A stretch of DNA of 64,000 nt from CAZMXP01 sp964570285 (GTDB taxonomy: Bacteria > Planctomycetota > PLA2). Positions 1 to 8,021 of the stretch are shown here, piece after piece. The notes below the pieces were generated by a model. That model saw only the letters and a list, made by a program, of their open reading frames with translations, was not told where the DNA came from and did no database searches. Made by a program: the position numbers and the translations under genes. The stretch is from contig CAZMXP010000028.1 in the NCBI GenBank assembly GCA_964570285.1, positions 1 to 64,000 of the forward strand, in the 5' to 3' direction. Numbering within the stretch: the stretch's first letter is position 1; each line of letters opens with the position of its first letter.

Positions 1-1
1 C

Positions 2-310
<309 letters not shown>

Positions 311-321
311 GAGAGAACATC

Positions 322-1071
322 ATGCTCGAGATCAAAAACCTGAAGGCCCGCATCGAGGGCAAGGAGATCCTGAAGGGGCTCACCCTCACCGTGAAGGCGG
401 GCGAGGTCCACGCCATCATGGGGCCCAACGGCTCCGGCAAGAGCACGCTCGCGAGCGTGCTCGCCGGCCGCGACGCCTACGAGGTGACCGGAGGCAGCGT
501 CACCTACCGCGGCGAGGACCTGCTCGACCTCGACCCCGAGGAGCGCGCGGCGAAGGGACTCTTCCTCGCCTTCCAGTACCCGGTCGAGATCCCCGGCGTC
601 AACAACGCCTACTTCCTCCGCACCGGCCTCAACGCGATCCGCAAGTCGCGCGGGGAGGAGGAGGTCGACGCGGTGGACTTCCTCGCGATCGCCCGCACGA
701 AGATGAAGCTTCTCGACATGGACGAGAGCCTCCTCAAGCGCGCCGTCAACGAGGGATTCAGCGGCGGCGAGAAGAAGCGGAACGAGATCTTCCAGATGGC
801 GGTCCTCGAGCCCACGCTGGCGCTCCTCGACGAGACCGACAGCGGCCTCGACATCGACGCGCTGCGGACCGTCGCGCAGGGCGTCAACGCGCTGCGCGGC
901 CCCGACCGCGCGATCGTCGTCGTGACCCACTACCAGCGGCTGCTCGAGCACATCGTGCCGGACTTCGTCCACGTGCTGCACGACGGCCGGATCGTCCGGA
1001 GCGGCGACAAACGGCTCGCGCTGGAACTCGAGGAGAAGGGCTACTCCTGGGCGGAGGCCGCGGCCCGATGA
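322..1071 (+). CDS. sufC: SufC, ATPase of the SufBCD complex
   Basis: An ABC-type ATPase of 249 residues that powers SufBCD cluster assembly. Visible motifs: Walker A GPNGSGKST at 34-42, the signature FSGGE at about 146-150, Walker B LALLDETD at about 166-173, and the H-loop histidine in VTHYQR near 203. The LLDETDSGLDIDAL stretch is typical of SufC. I chose ATG 322 because GAGAGA lies about 5 bases upstream and the protein then begins MLEIKNL as in other SufC proteins. An in-frame ATG at 307, overlapping the sufB stop, would add five residues. The 3' end overlaps sufD by 4 bp, which suggests coupled translation. Confidence 0.96.
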   Translation: MLEIKNLKARIEGKEILKGLTLTVKAGEVHAIMGPNGSGKSTLASVLAGRDAYEVTGGSVTYRGEDLLDLDPEERAAKGLFLAFQYPVEIPGVNNAYFLRTGLNAIRKSRGEEEVDAVDFLAIARTKMKLLDMDESLLKRAVNEGFSGGEKKRNEIFQMAVLEPTLALLDETDSGLDIDALRTVAQGVNALRGPDRAIVVVTHYQRLLEHIVPDFVHVLHDGRIVRSGDKRLALELEEKGYSWAEAAAR

Positions 1072-2333
1072 CGACATCGATGACGACGATGATGGAATCG
1101 CTCGCGACCGGCTTCCGCGCCCTCGAGCGCGAGCACGGCGAGGATCGCCTGCAGCAGATGCGCCGCCAGGCCTTCGCGCGCTTCCGCGAGCTGGGGCTGC
1201 CGACGAGCGGCGACGAGGCGTGGAGGTTCACCCCTCTGGGACCGATCACGAAGGCGGAGTACGCGCTCGCGCGCCCCGGCCAGCGGAGGGTCACGGCGCG
1301 CGATGTCGCGCGGGCGGGGCTCGGCGGACCGCGCTCGGCGCTGCTCGTCTTCGAGAACGGCCACTTCCGCGCCGACCTTTCGGAGCGCGGGGAGTTCGCG
1401 GCGTCGATCGCGGAGGCGCCGCCGCCGGGGCTCTTCGAGGAGATCGACGGCAGCGCCTTCGTCGCGCTGAACGCCGCCTTCCTCGAGGACGGCCCGAGGG
1501 TCCGCATCCCGAAGGGGGCGCGGCCCCCGCACCCCCTCCACATCCTCCATCTGGGATATGGCGCGCGCTCCTTCCCCCGCACCGTCATCGAGATCGAGGA
1601 GGGCGCCGAGGCGCGGATCGCGGAGGTCCACGCCTCGCTCGGCGAGGAGGGCCACTTCACGAACGCGGTCGCCGATGTCGCGGTCGGCCGCAACGCGAGC
1701 CTCGAATACGCGCGCCTGCAGGTCGAGAACGAGGCGGCGGTCCACGTCGGCGCGCTGCGCCTGCGCCAGGAGCGCGACAGCCGCTTCACGAACCACCAGA
1801 TCACGCTCGGCGGCGCGCTCGTGCGCAACGACCTGACCGCCTCCCTCGACGGGGAGCACGTGCTCTGCACGCTGAACGGCCTCTACCTGACGCGCAACAC
1901 GCAGCACGTGGACAACCACACGACGCTGCTGCACCGGATGCCGCACGGCGAGAGCCACGAGCTCTACAAGGGAATCCTCGACGGCCGCTCGAGCGGCGTC
2001 TTCACCGGGAAGATCCACGTCTTCGAGGGGGCGCAGAAGACCGACGCGAAGCAGTCGAGCGGCAACCTGCTGCTGACGGACACCGCCGTCGTGGACGCGC
2101 AGCCGCAGCTCGAGATCTACGCCGACGACGTCAAGTGCACGCACGGCGCGACGGTGGGCCAACTCGACCGGAACGCGCTCTTCTATCTCCGTTCGCGCGG
2201 GATCGCGGCGGATGCGGCGCGCGGCATGCTCGTCGCCGCGTTCGCCGCCGACGTGACCGGGCGGATCACGATCGAAGCCGCCCGCGAGAAGGTCGACGCG
2301 CTGCTCCGCGAGCGGCTGCCGGGGGGGGCCTAG
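1068..2333 (+). CDS. sufD: SufD, Fe-S cluster assembly subunit
   Basis: A 421-residue SufD protein that pairs with SufB to form the beta-helix scaffold of the SufBC2D complex. The C-terminal half has the family hallmarks: THGATVGQLD, then the FYLRSRGI and ARGML regions, preceded by KQSSGNLLL. Length is normal for SufD. ATG 1068 overlaps the sufC stop as ATGA; in-frame ATGs at 1080 and 1092 are alternative starts. No catalytic motif is expected because SufD has a structural role and a role in iron entry. Confidence 0.94.
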   Translation: MTTSMTTMMESLATGFRALEREHGEDRLQQMRRQAFARFRELGLPTSGDEAWRFTPLGPITKAEYALARPGQRRVTARDVARAGLGGPRSALLVFENGHFRADLSERGEFAASIAEAPPPGLFEEIDGSAFVALNAAFLEDGPRVRIPKGARPPHPLHILHLGYGARSFPRTVIEIEEGAEARIAEVHASLGEEGHFTNAVADVAVGRNASLEYARLQVENEAAVHVGALRLRQERDSRFTNHQITLGGALVRNDLTASLDGEHVLCTLNGLYLTRNTQHVDNHTTLLHRMPHGESHELYKGILDGRSSGVFTGKIHVFEGAQKTDAKQSSGNLLLTDTAVVDAQPQLEIYADDVKCTHGATVGQLDRNALFYLRSRGIAADAARGMLVAAFAADVTGRITIEAAREKVDALLRERLPGGA

Positions 2334-2339
2334 GGGGCC

Positions 2340-3584
2340 ATGGGACGCACGGCGGCCGCGTTGGCCTTCGACGTCGAGCGGGTCCGCGCGGACTTCCCGA
2401 TCCTTTCGCGGCAGATCCTCTGCAAGCGGCTCGTCTACCTCGACAACGCCGCGAGCGCGCAGAAGCCGCAGGCGGTCCTCGACGCGGTGCGCCACTTCTA
2501 CGCCGAGGAGAGCAGCAACGTCCACCGCGGCGTGCACTACCTGAGCACGGTCGCGACGAAGGCGTACGAGGGGGCGCGCGACCGGATCCGGGACTGGATC
2601 GGCGCGCGCGACCGCGGCGAGGTGGTCTTCACGCGCGGCACGACCGAGTCGATCAATCTCGTCGCGCAGAGCTTCCTGCGCCCGCGCGTGCGCGAGGGGG
2701 ACGAGGTCCTGATCACGCACATGGAGCACCACAGCAACATCGTGCCGTGGCAGATCCTCGCCGAGCAGACCGGCTGCCGGCTCGTCGTCGCGCCGATCGA
2801 CGACCGCGGGGAATTGCAATTCGACGAGTTCGAGCGACGCATCACGGCGCGCACGCGGCTCGTCTCCGTCGTCCACGTCAGCAACGCGCTCGGCACCGTG
2901 AACCCGGTGCGCGAGATCTGCGCCGCGGCCCGGGCGCGCGGCATCCCCGTGCTGATCGACGGCGCGCAGGCGGTGCCGCACCAGCGCGTGGACGTCGGCG
3001 CGCTCGGCTGCGACTTCTACGCCTTCTCCGGCCACAAGCTCTACGGGCCCACCGGCATCGGCGTGCTCTACGGACGCCGGGAGCTTCTCGACGCGATGCC
3101 CCCTTGGCAGGGCGGCGGCGACATGATCGCGAACGTGACCTTCGAGAAGACGACGTGGAACGAACTCCCCTACAAGTTCGAGGCGGGCACGCCGCACGTC
3201 GCGGGGGCGATCGGCCTCGGCGCGGCGGTGGACTACGTGCGCGCCCTCGACCTCGGCGCCGCGGCGGAGCACGAGGCCGACGTGCTCGCCTACGCGACGG
3301 CGCGCCTCGCCGAGGTGAATGGGCTGCGGCTGATCGGCACCGCCCGCGAGAAGATCGGCGTCGTCAGCTTCGTGCTGGCCGGAGTCCACCCCCACGACAT
3401 CGGCACGATCCTCGACCAGGAGGGGATTGCGATCCGCGTCGGCCACCACTGCGCGCAGCCGGTCATGCAGCGCTTCAAGGTGCCCGCGACCGCGCGCGCG
3501 AGCTTCGCCTTCTACAACACCCGCGAGGAGGTCGACGCACTCGTGCACGGCCTCGCCCGGGTCCGGGAGCTCTTCCCGCAATGA
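2340..3584 (+). CDS. sufS: SufS, class II cysteine desulfurase
   Basis: A PLP-dependent desulfurase of 414 residues that takes sulfur from L-cysteine and passes it on as a persulfide. The PLP lysine is K233 in FSGHKLYGPTG. The PLP-stacking histidine lies in HMEHHSN, and the catalytic cysteine is C371 in RVGHHCAQP. The RVGHHCAQP form and the position of the cysteine identify the SufS group rather than NifS/IscS; a NifS/IscS-type desulfurase is encoded separately at 24 kb. The start at 2340 has AGGGGG just upstream. The stop overlaps sufU as ATGA, so SufS and its sulfur acceptor are probably made together. Confidence 0.97.
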   Translation: MGRTAAALAFDVERVRADFPILSRQILCKRLVYLDNAASAQKPQAVLDAVRHFYAEESSNVHRGVHYLSTVATKAYEGARDRIRDWIGARDRGEVVFTRGTTESINLVAQSFLRPRVREGDEVLITHMEHHSNIVPWQILAEQTGCRLVVAPIDDRGELQFDEFERRITARTRLVSVVHVSNALGTVNPVREICAAARARGIPVLIDGAQAVPHQRVDVGALGCDFYAFSGHKLYGPTGIGVLYGRRELLDAMPPWQGGGDMIANVTFEKTTWNELPYKFEAGTPHVAGAIGLGAAVDYVRALDLGAAAEHEADVLAYATARLAEVNGLRLIGTAREKIGVVSFVLAGVHPHDIGTILDQEGIAIRVGHHCAQPVMQRFKVPATARASFAFYNTREEVDALVHGLARVRELFPQ

Positions 3585-4000
3585 GCGACCTGCGCGAGCT
3601 CTACCAGCAGTTGATCCTCGACCATAACCGGAGCCCGAAGAACTTCCGGACGCTGGAGGAGCCGACCGGCCACGCCGACGGCCACAACCCGCTCTGCGGC
3701 GACCGCGTGACCGTCTATGTCCGCCTCGAGGGAGATCTCGTCGCCGACGTGAGCTTCCTCGGCGAGGGGTGCGCGATCAGCAAGGCGAGCGCGAGCCTGA
3801 TGACGCAGGCACTCAAGGGCAAGACGCTCGCGCAGGCGCAGGATCTGCTCGCGAAGTTCGTCGCGATGGTGACGACGGACGCGGCGCCCGACGAGGCGCT
3901 CGGCAAGCTCGCCGTCTTCAAGGGGGTCTGCGAGTTCCCGATGCGCGTGAAGTGCGCCACGCTCGCGTGGCATACGCTGGAGGCCGCGTTGAAGCCATGA
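3581..4000 (+). CDS. sufU: SufU-type sulfur acceptor
   Basis: A 139-residue IscU-fold protein of the SufU type. It accepts persulfide sulfur from SufS in systems without SufE. Ligand candidates are C39 and D41 in NPLCGDR, C64 in GEGCAIS, and C125 in RVKCATLAW. The insert between the second and last cysteine, longer than in IscU, is typical of SufU. The gene overlaps sufS by 4 bp and sufT by 4 bp. No SufE gene is visible in the cluster, which fits SufU as the partner. C117 is an additional cysteine whose role is unclear. Confidence 0.93.
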   Translation: MSDLRELYQQLILDHNRSPKNFRTLEEPTGHADGHNPLCGDRVTVYVRLEGDLVADVSFLGEGCAISKASASLMTQALKGKTLAQAQDLLAKFVAMVTTDAAPDEALGKLAVFKGVCEFPMRVKCATLAWHTLEAALKP

Positions 4001-4308
4001 ACACCGAAGAGACCAAGCAGAAGATCGTCGAGGCGATCCGCACGGTGTTCGACCCGGAGATCCCGGTCAACATCTACGACATGGGCATGATCTACCAGAT
4101 CGATGTGGAGGGGTCCGGGGAGGCGTACGTCAAGATGACGCTGACGAGCCCGATGTGCCCCGTCGCCGGCACGCTGCCCGGCGAGGTCGAGATGAAGGTC
4201 GCCTCGGTCGAGGGGGTCACCGCCGCGAAGGTGGAACTCGTCTGGGACCCGCCGTGGGGCATGGACAAGATGTCGGAGGCGGCGCGCCTTCAGCTCGGAA
4301 TGATGTGA
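3997..4308 (+). CDS. sufT: SufT-like MIP18/DUF59 Fe-S maturation protein
   Basis: A 103-residue MIP18-family (DUF59) protein. Family members help mature Fe-S proteins, and in SUF clusters they are called SufT. The signature DPEIPVNIYDMGMIY is at about 19-33, and the conserved cysteine lies in TSPMCPVAG. It is the last gene of the operon and starts inside the sufU stop (ATGA). Its 3' end runs 19 bp into the convergent membrane-protein gene on the other strand. SufT is a name by position and family; the exact client proteins are unknown. Confidence 0.88.
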   Translation: MNTEETKQKIVEAIRTVFDPEIPVNIYDMGMIYQIDVEGSGEAYVKMTLTSPMCPVAGTLPGEVEMKVASVEGVTAAKVELVWDPPWGMDKMSEAARLQLGMM

Positions 4309-5447
4309 GCCGGCAGGGCGCCCGCCCGGCGCAGGTTGCCCACCGCCGCCGTGAAGAGCCTCTCGTCGCGGGGGTTGCGAAGGCGCACGGAGGTGCTCCG
4401 GAGGCTGCCATCCTCGACCCTCCATGTGACCCGGAGCGACCGGAAGGGGCCTCCGAGCCGTCCCGCAGGCGTGCGCTCGATGACCGCGACCAGCACCAGC
4501 CACGCGGCGTAGAGGATGGCCCCGAATCCGAGCCACTTGGCCACTGTGCCCGAGAAGTCGCCGAAGATCCCCTTCACCAGGAGCGGCGCCACGATCAGCA
4601 GCAGGACGCCGGAGCAGCCGAGCAGCCCGCGGCGCTCGCGGACCTGCACGACCTCGACGATCGCGTCGAGCGGGATCCGCTGTGCGGCGACGAGGACGGC
4701 ACCGCCCTGGATCGACAGTTCCACGGCGGAGCCGTTGTGAGTCTGCGCCGGCAGGACTCCCGTCTCGGTGATCCCTTCGGGCGCCGGGGGCACGAGGCGG
4801 TTCTTCAGGAGCACGAGGAGGCGCTCGATCCACTGGATCCTGACCGGCTGGAGCCCGGCGTCGCGGTCGAGGCGGAGCGAGTTCCAGTAGACGAAGAAGA
4901 AGCCCGTGAAGGTCAAGAACGCATCCAGCGCGTAGGCCGAAAGCGGCGCGCCATCCGGGTAGTGCTTCTCCATGTGGAAGGAGACCCCGATGGCATGGAA
5001 GAGCATGGTGCCGAAGAAGAGCCGCCAGTAGTGGCGGAAGGCGCGGTAGAGGGGGCGCCTCCCGAGCCTCGCCTCCAGCCGGCGCGCGTACAGGTAGACG
5101 ATGAGGCAGGGGAGCATCATCGCGAAGACGAGCCCGACGAAGTTCATCGTGCCGCCCGGGTCGAGAGTGGCCGACCCGACGAGGAAGGCGATCAGCACCG
5201 CGAGGCCCGCGACGGGGTAGACGCAGAAGCTGACGACGAAGGCGCAGAAGGCGATGATCACGAGGATCGCCACGAGCACGATCCCGGCGCCTCCGCCGGC
5301 CCCCCCGGCCCCCCCCGTTGCGCCTCCCCCGATGGGCCCCCGCGCGCGGCGCTCGCGCTCGCTCGCCCCCGCCTGGTAGTCGGGGGAGTAGACGTCGTAG
5401 CCGACCGTCTCGCCCCTGAGCCCGCCCTCGTAGTTGTCCGGCGCCAT
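4290..5447 (-). CDS. Uncharacterised multi-pass membrane protein
   Basis: A 385-residue protein that I do not recognise. The N-terminal 55 residues are Gly/Ala-rich and probably cytoplasmic or disordered. About six to seven hydrophobic helices follow: two near residues 55-95, one near 105-125, two in the middle, and two near the C-terminus. Between the helices is a soluble stretch of mixed charge. I chose ATG 5447; the frame stays open much further upstream but turns low-complexity and Arg-rich there. The 3' end overlaps the sufT end in a convergent arrangement. No catalytic motif is visible and no function is assigned. Confidence 0.7.
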   Translation of the reverse strand: MAPDNYEGGLRGETVGYDVYSPDYQAGASERERRARGPIGGGATGGAGGAGGGAGIVLVAILVIIAFCAFVVSFCVYPVAGLAVLIAFLVGSATLDPGGTMNFVGLVFAMMLPCLIVYLYARRLEARLGRRPLYRAFRHYWRLFFGTMLFHAIGVSFHMEKHYPDGAPLSAYALDAFLTFTGFFFVYWNSLRLDRDAGLQPVRIQWIERLLVLLKNRLVPPAPEGITETGVLPAQTHNGSAVELSIQGGAVLVAAQRIPLDAIVEVVQVRERRGLLGCSGVLLLIVAPLLVKGIFGDFSGTVAKWLGFGAILYAAWLVLVAVIERTPAGRLGGPFRSLRVTWRVEDGSLRSTSVRLRNPRDERLFTAAVGNLRRAGALPAHIIPS

Positions 5448-5578
5448 CGTGGTCCTGTCGCGTTGGCGCCAGACACTACCCAAGCCGAACGGCGCTGCCA
5501 AGACCGTTCCGGCCGCGGCGGAGAGCGCATCGCCGGGGGGGTACGTTCTTCGCAGGGGGGCGCGGGGGGACGATCGCG

Positions 5579-6163
5579 CTACGCGTAGTTGGACGGGAAG
5601 AGCCGACGCTCGACGCTCTCGATGACGATGTGGAGGATCTGGATGTGGACCTCCTGGATCCGGTCGGAGGTCTCGGCGCGGGGGACGACGATCGCGAGGT
5701 CGACCTGGTCGCGCAGCCGCCCGCCCCCTTTGCCCAGCAGCGCGACGGTGCCCACGCGGCGCTCCCGGGCGGCGGCGGCTGCGCGGAGGCAGTTCGGGGA
5801 GTTTCCGCTCGTCGACAGCAGCACGAGCAGGTCGCCCGCGCGACCGTGCGCCTCGACCTGGCGCGCGAAGACCTCGTCGTAGCCGAAGTCGTTGGCGATG
5901 CAGGTGAGCTGGCTCGGATCGGAAAAGGCGAGGGCGGGCAGCGCGCGGCGGTTGGCGCGGAAGCGGCCGGTCCACTCCTCGGCGAAGTGCATCGCGTCGC
6001 ACATGCTGCCGCCGTTGCCGCAGGCGAGCAGGCGCCCTCCGCCGGTGAGCGTCGCGTGGCTGAGGTCGGCGAAGCGGCGCACGAGGGCCACGCCGTCCGG
6101 CATCGCGAGAAACGCCTCCTGCGTCGCGCGCACCTCGTCGAACGCCGCCCGGATGGGGTCCAT
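5579..6163 (-). CDS. gmhA: GmhA, sedoheptulose-7-phosphate isomerase
   Basis: A 194-residue SIS-domain isomerase, the usual GmhA length. It makes D-glycero-D-manno-heptose 7-phosphate, the first committed step of ADP-heptose synthesis for LPS core. Visible hallmarks: GNGGSMCDAMHFAEE starting at residue 49, STSGNS at 117-122, and DRIQEVHIQILH near the C-terminus with the catalytic Glu/His region. ATG 6163 gives a family-like N-terminus. It is divergent from the HEAT gene at 6240. With lpxA at 43-44 kb it argues for an LPS-bearing outer membrane. Confidence 0.94.
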   Translation of the reverse strand: MDPIRAAFDEVRATQEAFLAMPDGVALVRRFADLSHATLTGGGRLLACGNGGSMCDAMHFAEEWTGRFRANRRALPALAFSDPSQLTCIANDFGYDEVFARQVEAHGRAGDLLVLLSTSGNSPNCLRAAAAARERRVGTVALLGKGGGRLRDQVDLAIVVPRAETSDRIQEVHIQILHIVIESVERRLFPSNYA

Positions 6164-6239
6164 GCGGCGGATTCTACAGCCCAAGGACGTCACCCGGAGG
6201 GCTCGCGCCGGTCGCCGCAACCGGTTACCGTGGTGCGCC

Positions 6240-7127
6240 GTGGAGTTGACCGACCATCTGGAGGCGCTTCTGCGCGGCGAGGAGTCGGCGGTCGATGCCC
6301 TTTGCGTGCTCGGACCGCAGGCGGCCCCCGCGGTGCCGACGCTGAAGGATCTCGTCGCGAAGGGGCCGCGGCCCGCCCGAGCCGCGGCGCTGCAAGTGCT
6401 CACGTCGATCGGCGCCGGGGCCCGCGCCGCCCTCCCGGAGCTGCTCGGGGCGCTCCGCGGCGGCGACGCCGAGCTTCGGACGCTGGCGGCGGACGCCCTC
6501 GCCGCCCTCGGAGGGGACGCCGTGGGCCCGCTTGTCGGCGAGCTCGCGCGCGCCGACGAGCGCGTGCGCCTCGCGGCGGCGCGCGCGCTCGGGTCGATGG
6601 CCGCCGCCGGCCGCGGGGCGGTCCCGGCGCTGCTGGAGCGGGCGCTCGACCCGTCCGAGGAGGAGGAGGTCGCACTCCGCGCGATCTGGGCGCTCGGCGA
6701 GATCGGCGACCCGGCGATGCTCGCCCCGCTGGCGCACCTCTTCAGCGAGCGCGGGGGCACTGTGGGCGTCTGGATCGCGGAGGCGTGCGCGAAGCTCGGC
6801 CGGGGGGCGCGCTCCGTCGCCGACACCCTCCGCGCCGAGCTCCACCGCGACGACCCGTGGCTCGCGCTCGCCGCCGCGCACGCGCTGGTGTGCATCGGCG
6901 AGCACACCGACGCCGCGATCTGGGCGCTCGTCGCCTGCCTGCAGCAGGGCGAGGCCGACGTCCGCCTCGAGGCGGCGATGAGCCTCGGCGAGATCGGGCC
7001 GGCGGCCGCGGCGGCCCTGCCCGCGCTCAAGGCCGCCGAGCGCGACGACGACGAGGAGATCCGCGCGCAGGCGACGCTCGCGCTCGCGAAGATCCGCCCC
7101 GAGGCGCTGCTGCGCCCCCGCTCCTGA
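6240..7127 (+). CDS. HEAT-repeat protein
   Basis: About 295 residues made almost entirely of HEAT-like helical repeats of about 35 residues (patterns such as LGEIGDPAMLAPLAHL and LGEIGPAAAAALPAL). HEAT solenoids are protein-binding scaffolds; the partner is unknown. No signal peptide is visible, so it is probably cytoplasmic. GTG 6240 is chosen because it gives a helical start (VELTDHLEALL) and the upstream translation is unlike protein. There is no clear Shine-Dalgarno sequence. The 76-bp gap to the divergent gmhA must hold both promoters. Confidence 0.75.
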   Translation: MELTDHLEALLRGEESAVDALCVLGPQAAPAVPTLKDLVAKGPRPARAAALQVLTSIGAGARAALPELLGALRGGDAELRTLAADALAALGGDAVGPLVGELARADERVRLAAARALGSMAAAGRGAVPALLERALDPSEEEEVALRAIWALGEIGDPAMLAPLAHLFSERGGTVGVWIAEACAKLGRGARSVADTLRAELHRDDPWLALAAAHALVCIGEHTDAAIWALVACLQQGEADVRLEAAMSLGEIGPAAAAALPALKAAERDDDEEIRAQATLALAKIRPEALLRPRS

Positions 7128-7150
7128 CCCGTGCCACGAGGGGGTCTTGA

Positions 7151-7380
7151 CCTCGAAGGGTGTTCGGGCTTCTGGGGCGAACGCGCGTTGAAGGATCAGA
7201 TGAGGAACCCAGGAACTTAGGAAGCGCGGAAAGGGCGCCTTCGATCCATCCGAGTCCCGGGACGCTCCCCTCTCCTCTCATGGGTTCCTCTCTTCCTGGG
7301 TTCCTTATCAAATCCGATACCCTCGTCCCTGATCGCTCGTCCTACATGCCCGCAGACTCCGCGCCGCTTGCGCGGATCCC
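7151..7380. repeat. Dispersed repeat family, copy 1
   Basis: This copy shares with the copies at 7582 and 55285 the order: CTCGAAGGGTGTTCGGG, a spacer, GGAACCCAGGAAC, then TCCATCCGAGTCCCGGGA, CTCATGGGTTCCTC and a downstream tail. It is shorter at its 5' end and differs in its tail, which instead resembles the tail of the 55-kb copy (GCAGACTCCGCGC). Internal inverted segments AGGAACCCAGGAA and TTCCTGGGTTCCT could form a long hairpin around the conserved core. No ORF is conserved between copies. Confidence 0.75.
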
Positions 7381-7413
7381 GGCGAGTCACTGAATTCGAG
7401 CGGGGAGAACGAG

Positions 7414-7519
7414 AACCACGGAGGCACGAAGACACGAAGGAGCCCCCGCCACCCGGTGCGCGCGCTGCGCGCAGGCTCGTCGCGTCCCATCCTCCGTGCC
7501 TTCGTGCCTTCGTGGTCAT
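7414..7519. repeat. Inverted pair of CACGAAG-type short repeats
   Basis: The arm at 7414-7440 (CACGGAGGCACGAAGACACG) is the imperfect reverse complement of the arm at 7493-7519 (CGTGCCTTCGTGCCTTCGTG). About 50 bases lie between them, so the pair could fold into a long hairpin. Further single copies lie at 7989-8015 and 44808-44836. The repeat often translates as MTTKARRHEG in one frame, a peptide that comes from the repeat rather than a gene. Confidence 0.75.
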
Positions 7520-7581
7520 CGCTCAGGATGACCCGCGCAGCGGCCTGCGCTCATTTGGTTGCGGCGTCGAGCCGCGCTGTA

Positions 7582-7880
7582 CGACGAGTGGGACCGAATC
7601 TCGAAGGGTGTTCGGGTCTCAGGGACGAACGCGCTCGGAGGCGCGCGCCCTTCTGGGTGCAGTGGACCACAGCCTTCGTCGTGAGGTTGGAAGAAGGAAC
7701 CCAGGAACCTAGGAACCGAGGAAGGGGCGCCTTCGATCCATCCGAGTCCCGGGACGCTCCCCTCTCCTCTCATGGGTTCCTCCCTTCCTGGCTTCCTCAT
7801 CAGAGAACCGCTACGCACGATCCGGATCGGCCGAAGGCCGTCACGAAGGTGCCCAGCGCCCGAGGCCTGTACTACCAACT
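7582..7880. repeat. Dispersed repeat family, copy 2
   Basis: The fullest copy in this region. It runs from GACGAGTGGGACCGAATCTC through CAGTGGACCACAGCCTTCGT, the GGAACCCAGGAACCTAGGAA block, TCCATCCGAGTCCCGGGA and CTCATGGGTTCCTC, to GAGGCCTGTACTAC. Nearly every block recurs in the same order at 55285-55605 with scattered substitutions and one small insertion there. The element is non-coding as far as I can see. Confidence 0.8.
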
Positions 7881-7988
7881 CCCGGAGTTCGCGCTCTCTG
7901 AGCACACTTCGGCGCTGCGTTCATGCGGCGGCCCGGAGACGGATCCGGCCGCTCGACTCCGCGGTACGCGACCGGGGTCGCGACAGCA

Positions 7989-8015
7989 CCTCCGTGCCTC
8001 CGTGACTTCGTGGTA
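7989..8015. repeat. Short CACGAAG-type repeat, single copy
   Basis: A single arm (CCTCCGTGCCTCCGTGACTT followed by CGTGGTA) matching the repeats at 7493-7519 and 44808-44836. It lies directly against the 3' end of the porin gene, so it may sit in the porin mRNA tail. Confidence 0.65.
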
Positions 8016-8021
8016 GTCGTC

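Larger units (their letters stand above)
7128..8021. other. Gene-free, repeat-rich intergenic region
   Basis: Nearly 900 bp without a convincing gene. It holds two copies of a long dispersed repeat (7151-7380 and 7582-7880), an inverted pair of a short CACGAAG-type repeat (7414-7440 and 7493-7519), and a single copy of that short repeat at 7989-8015. Short ORFs here encode peptides such as MTTKARRH or PGREEPMRGEG. These are translations of the repeats and recur at each copy, so I do not count them as genes. Confidence 0.8.

Noticed and set aside
1041..3581. An 846-residue reading frame opposite sufD and sufS, and many similar long antisense frames
   Set aside because: GC-rich codon bias leaves the opposite strand open. 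The translations are Arg/Ala/Asp-rich without domains, while the other strand encodes clear families.
7217..8016. Several ORFs of 60-190 residues in the repeat region
   Set aside because: They translate the dispersed repeats and recur in fragments at 44.8 and 55.3 kb; no domain or Shine-Dalgarno is present.
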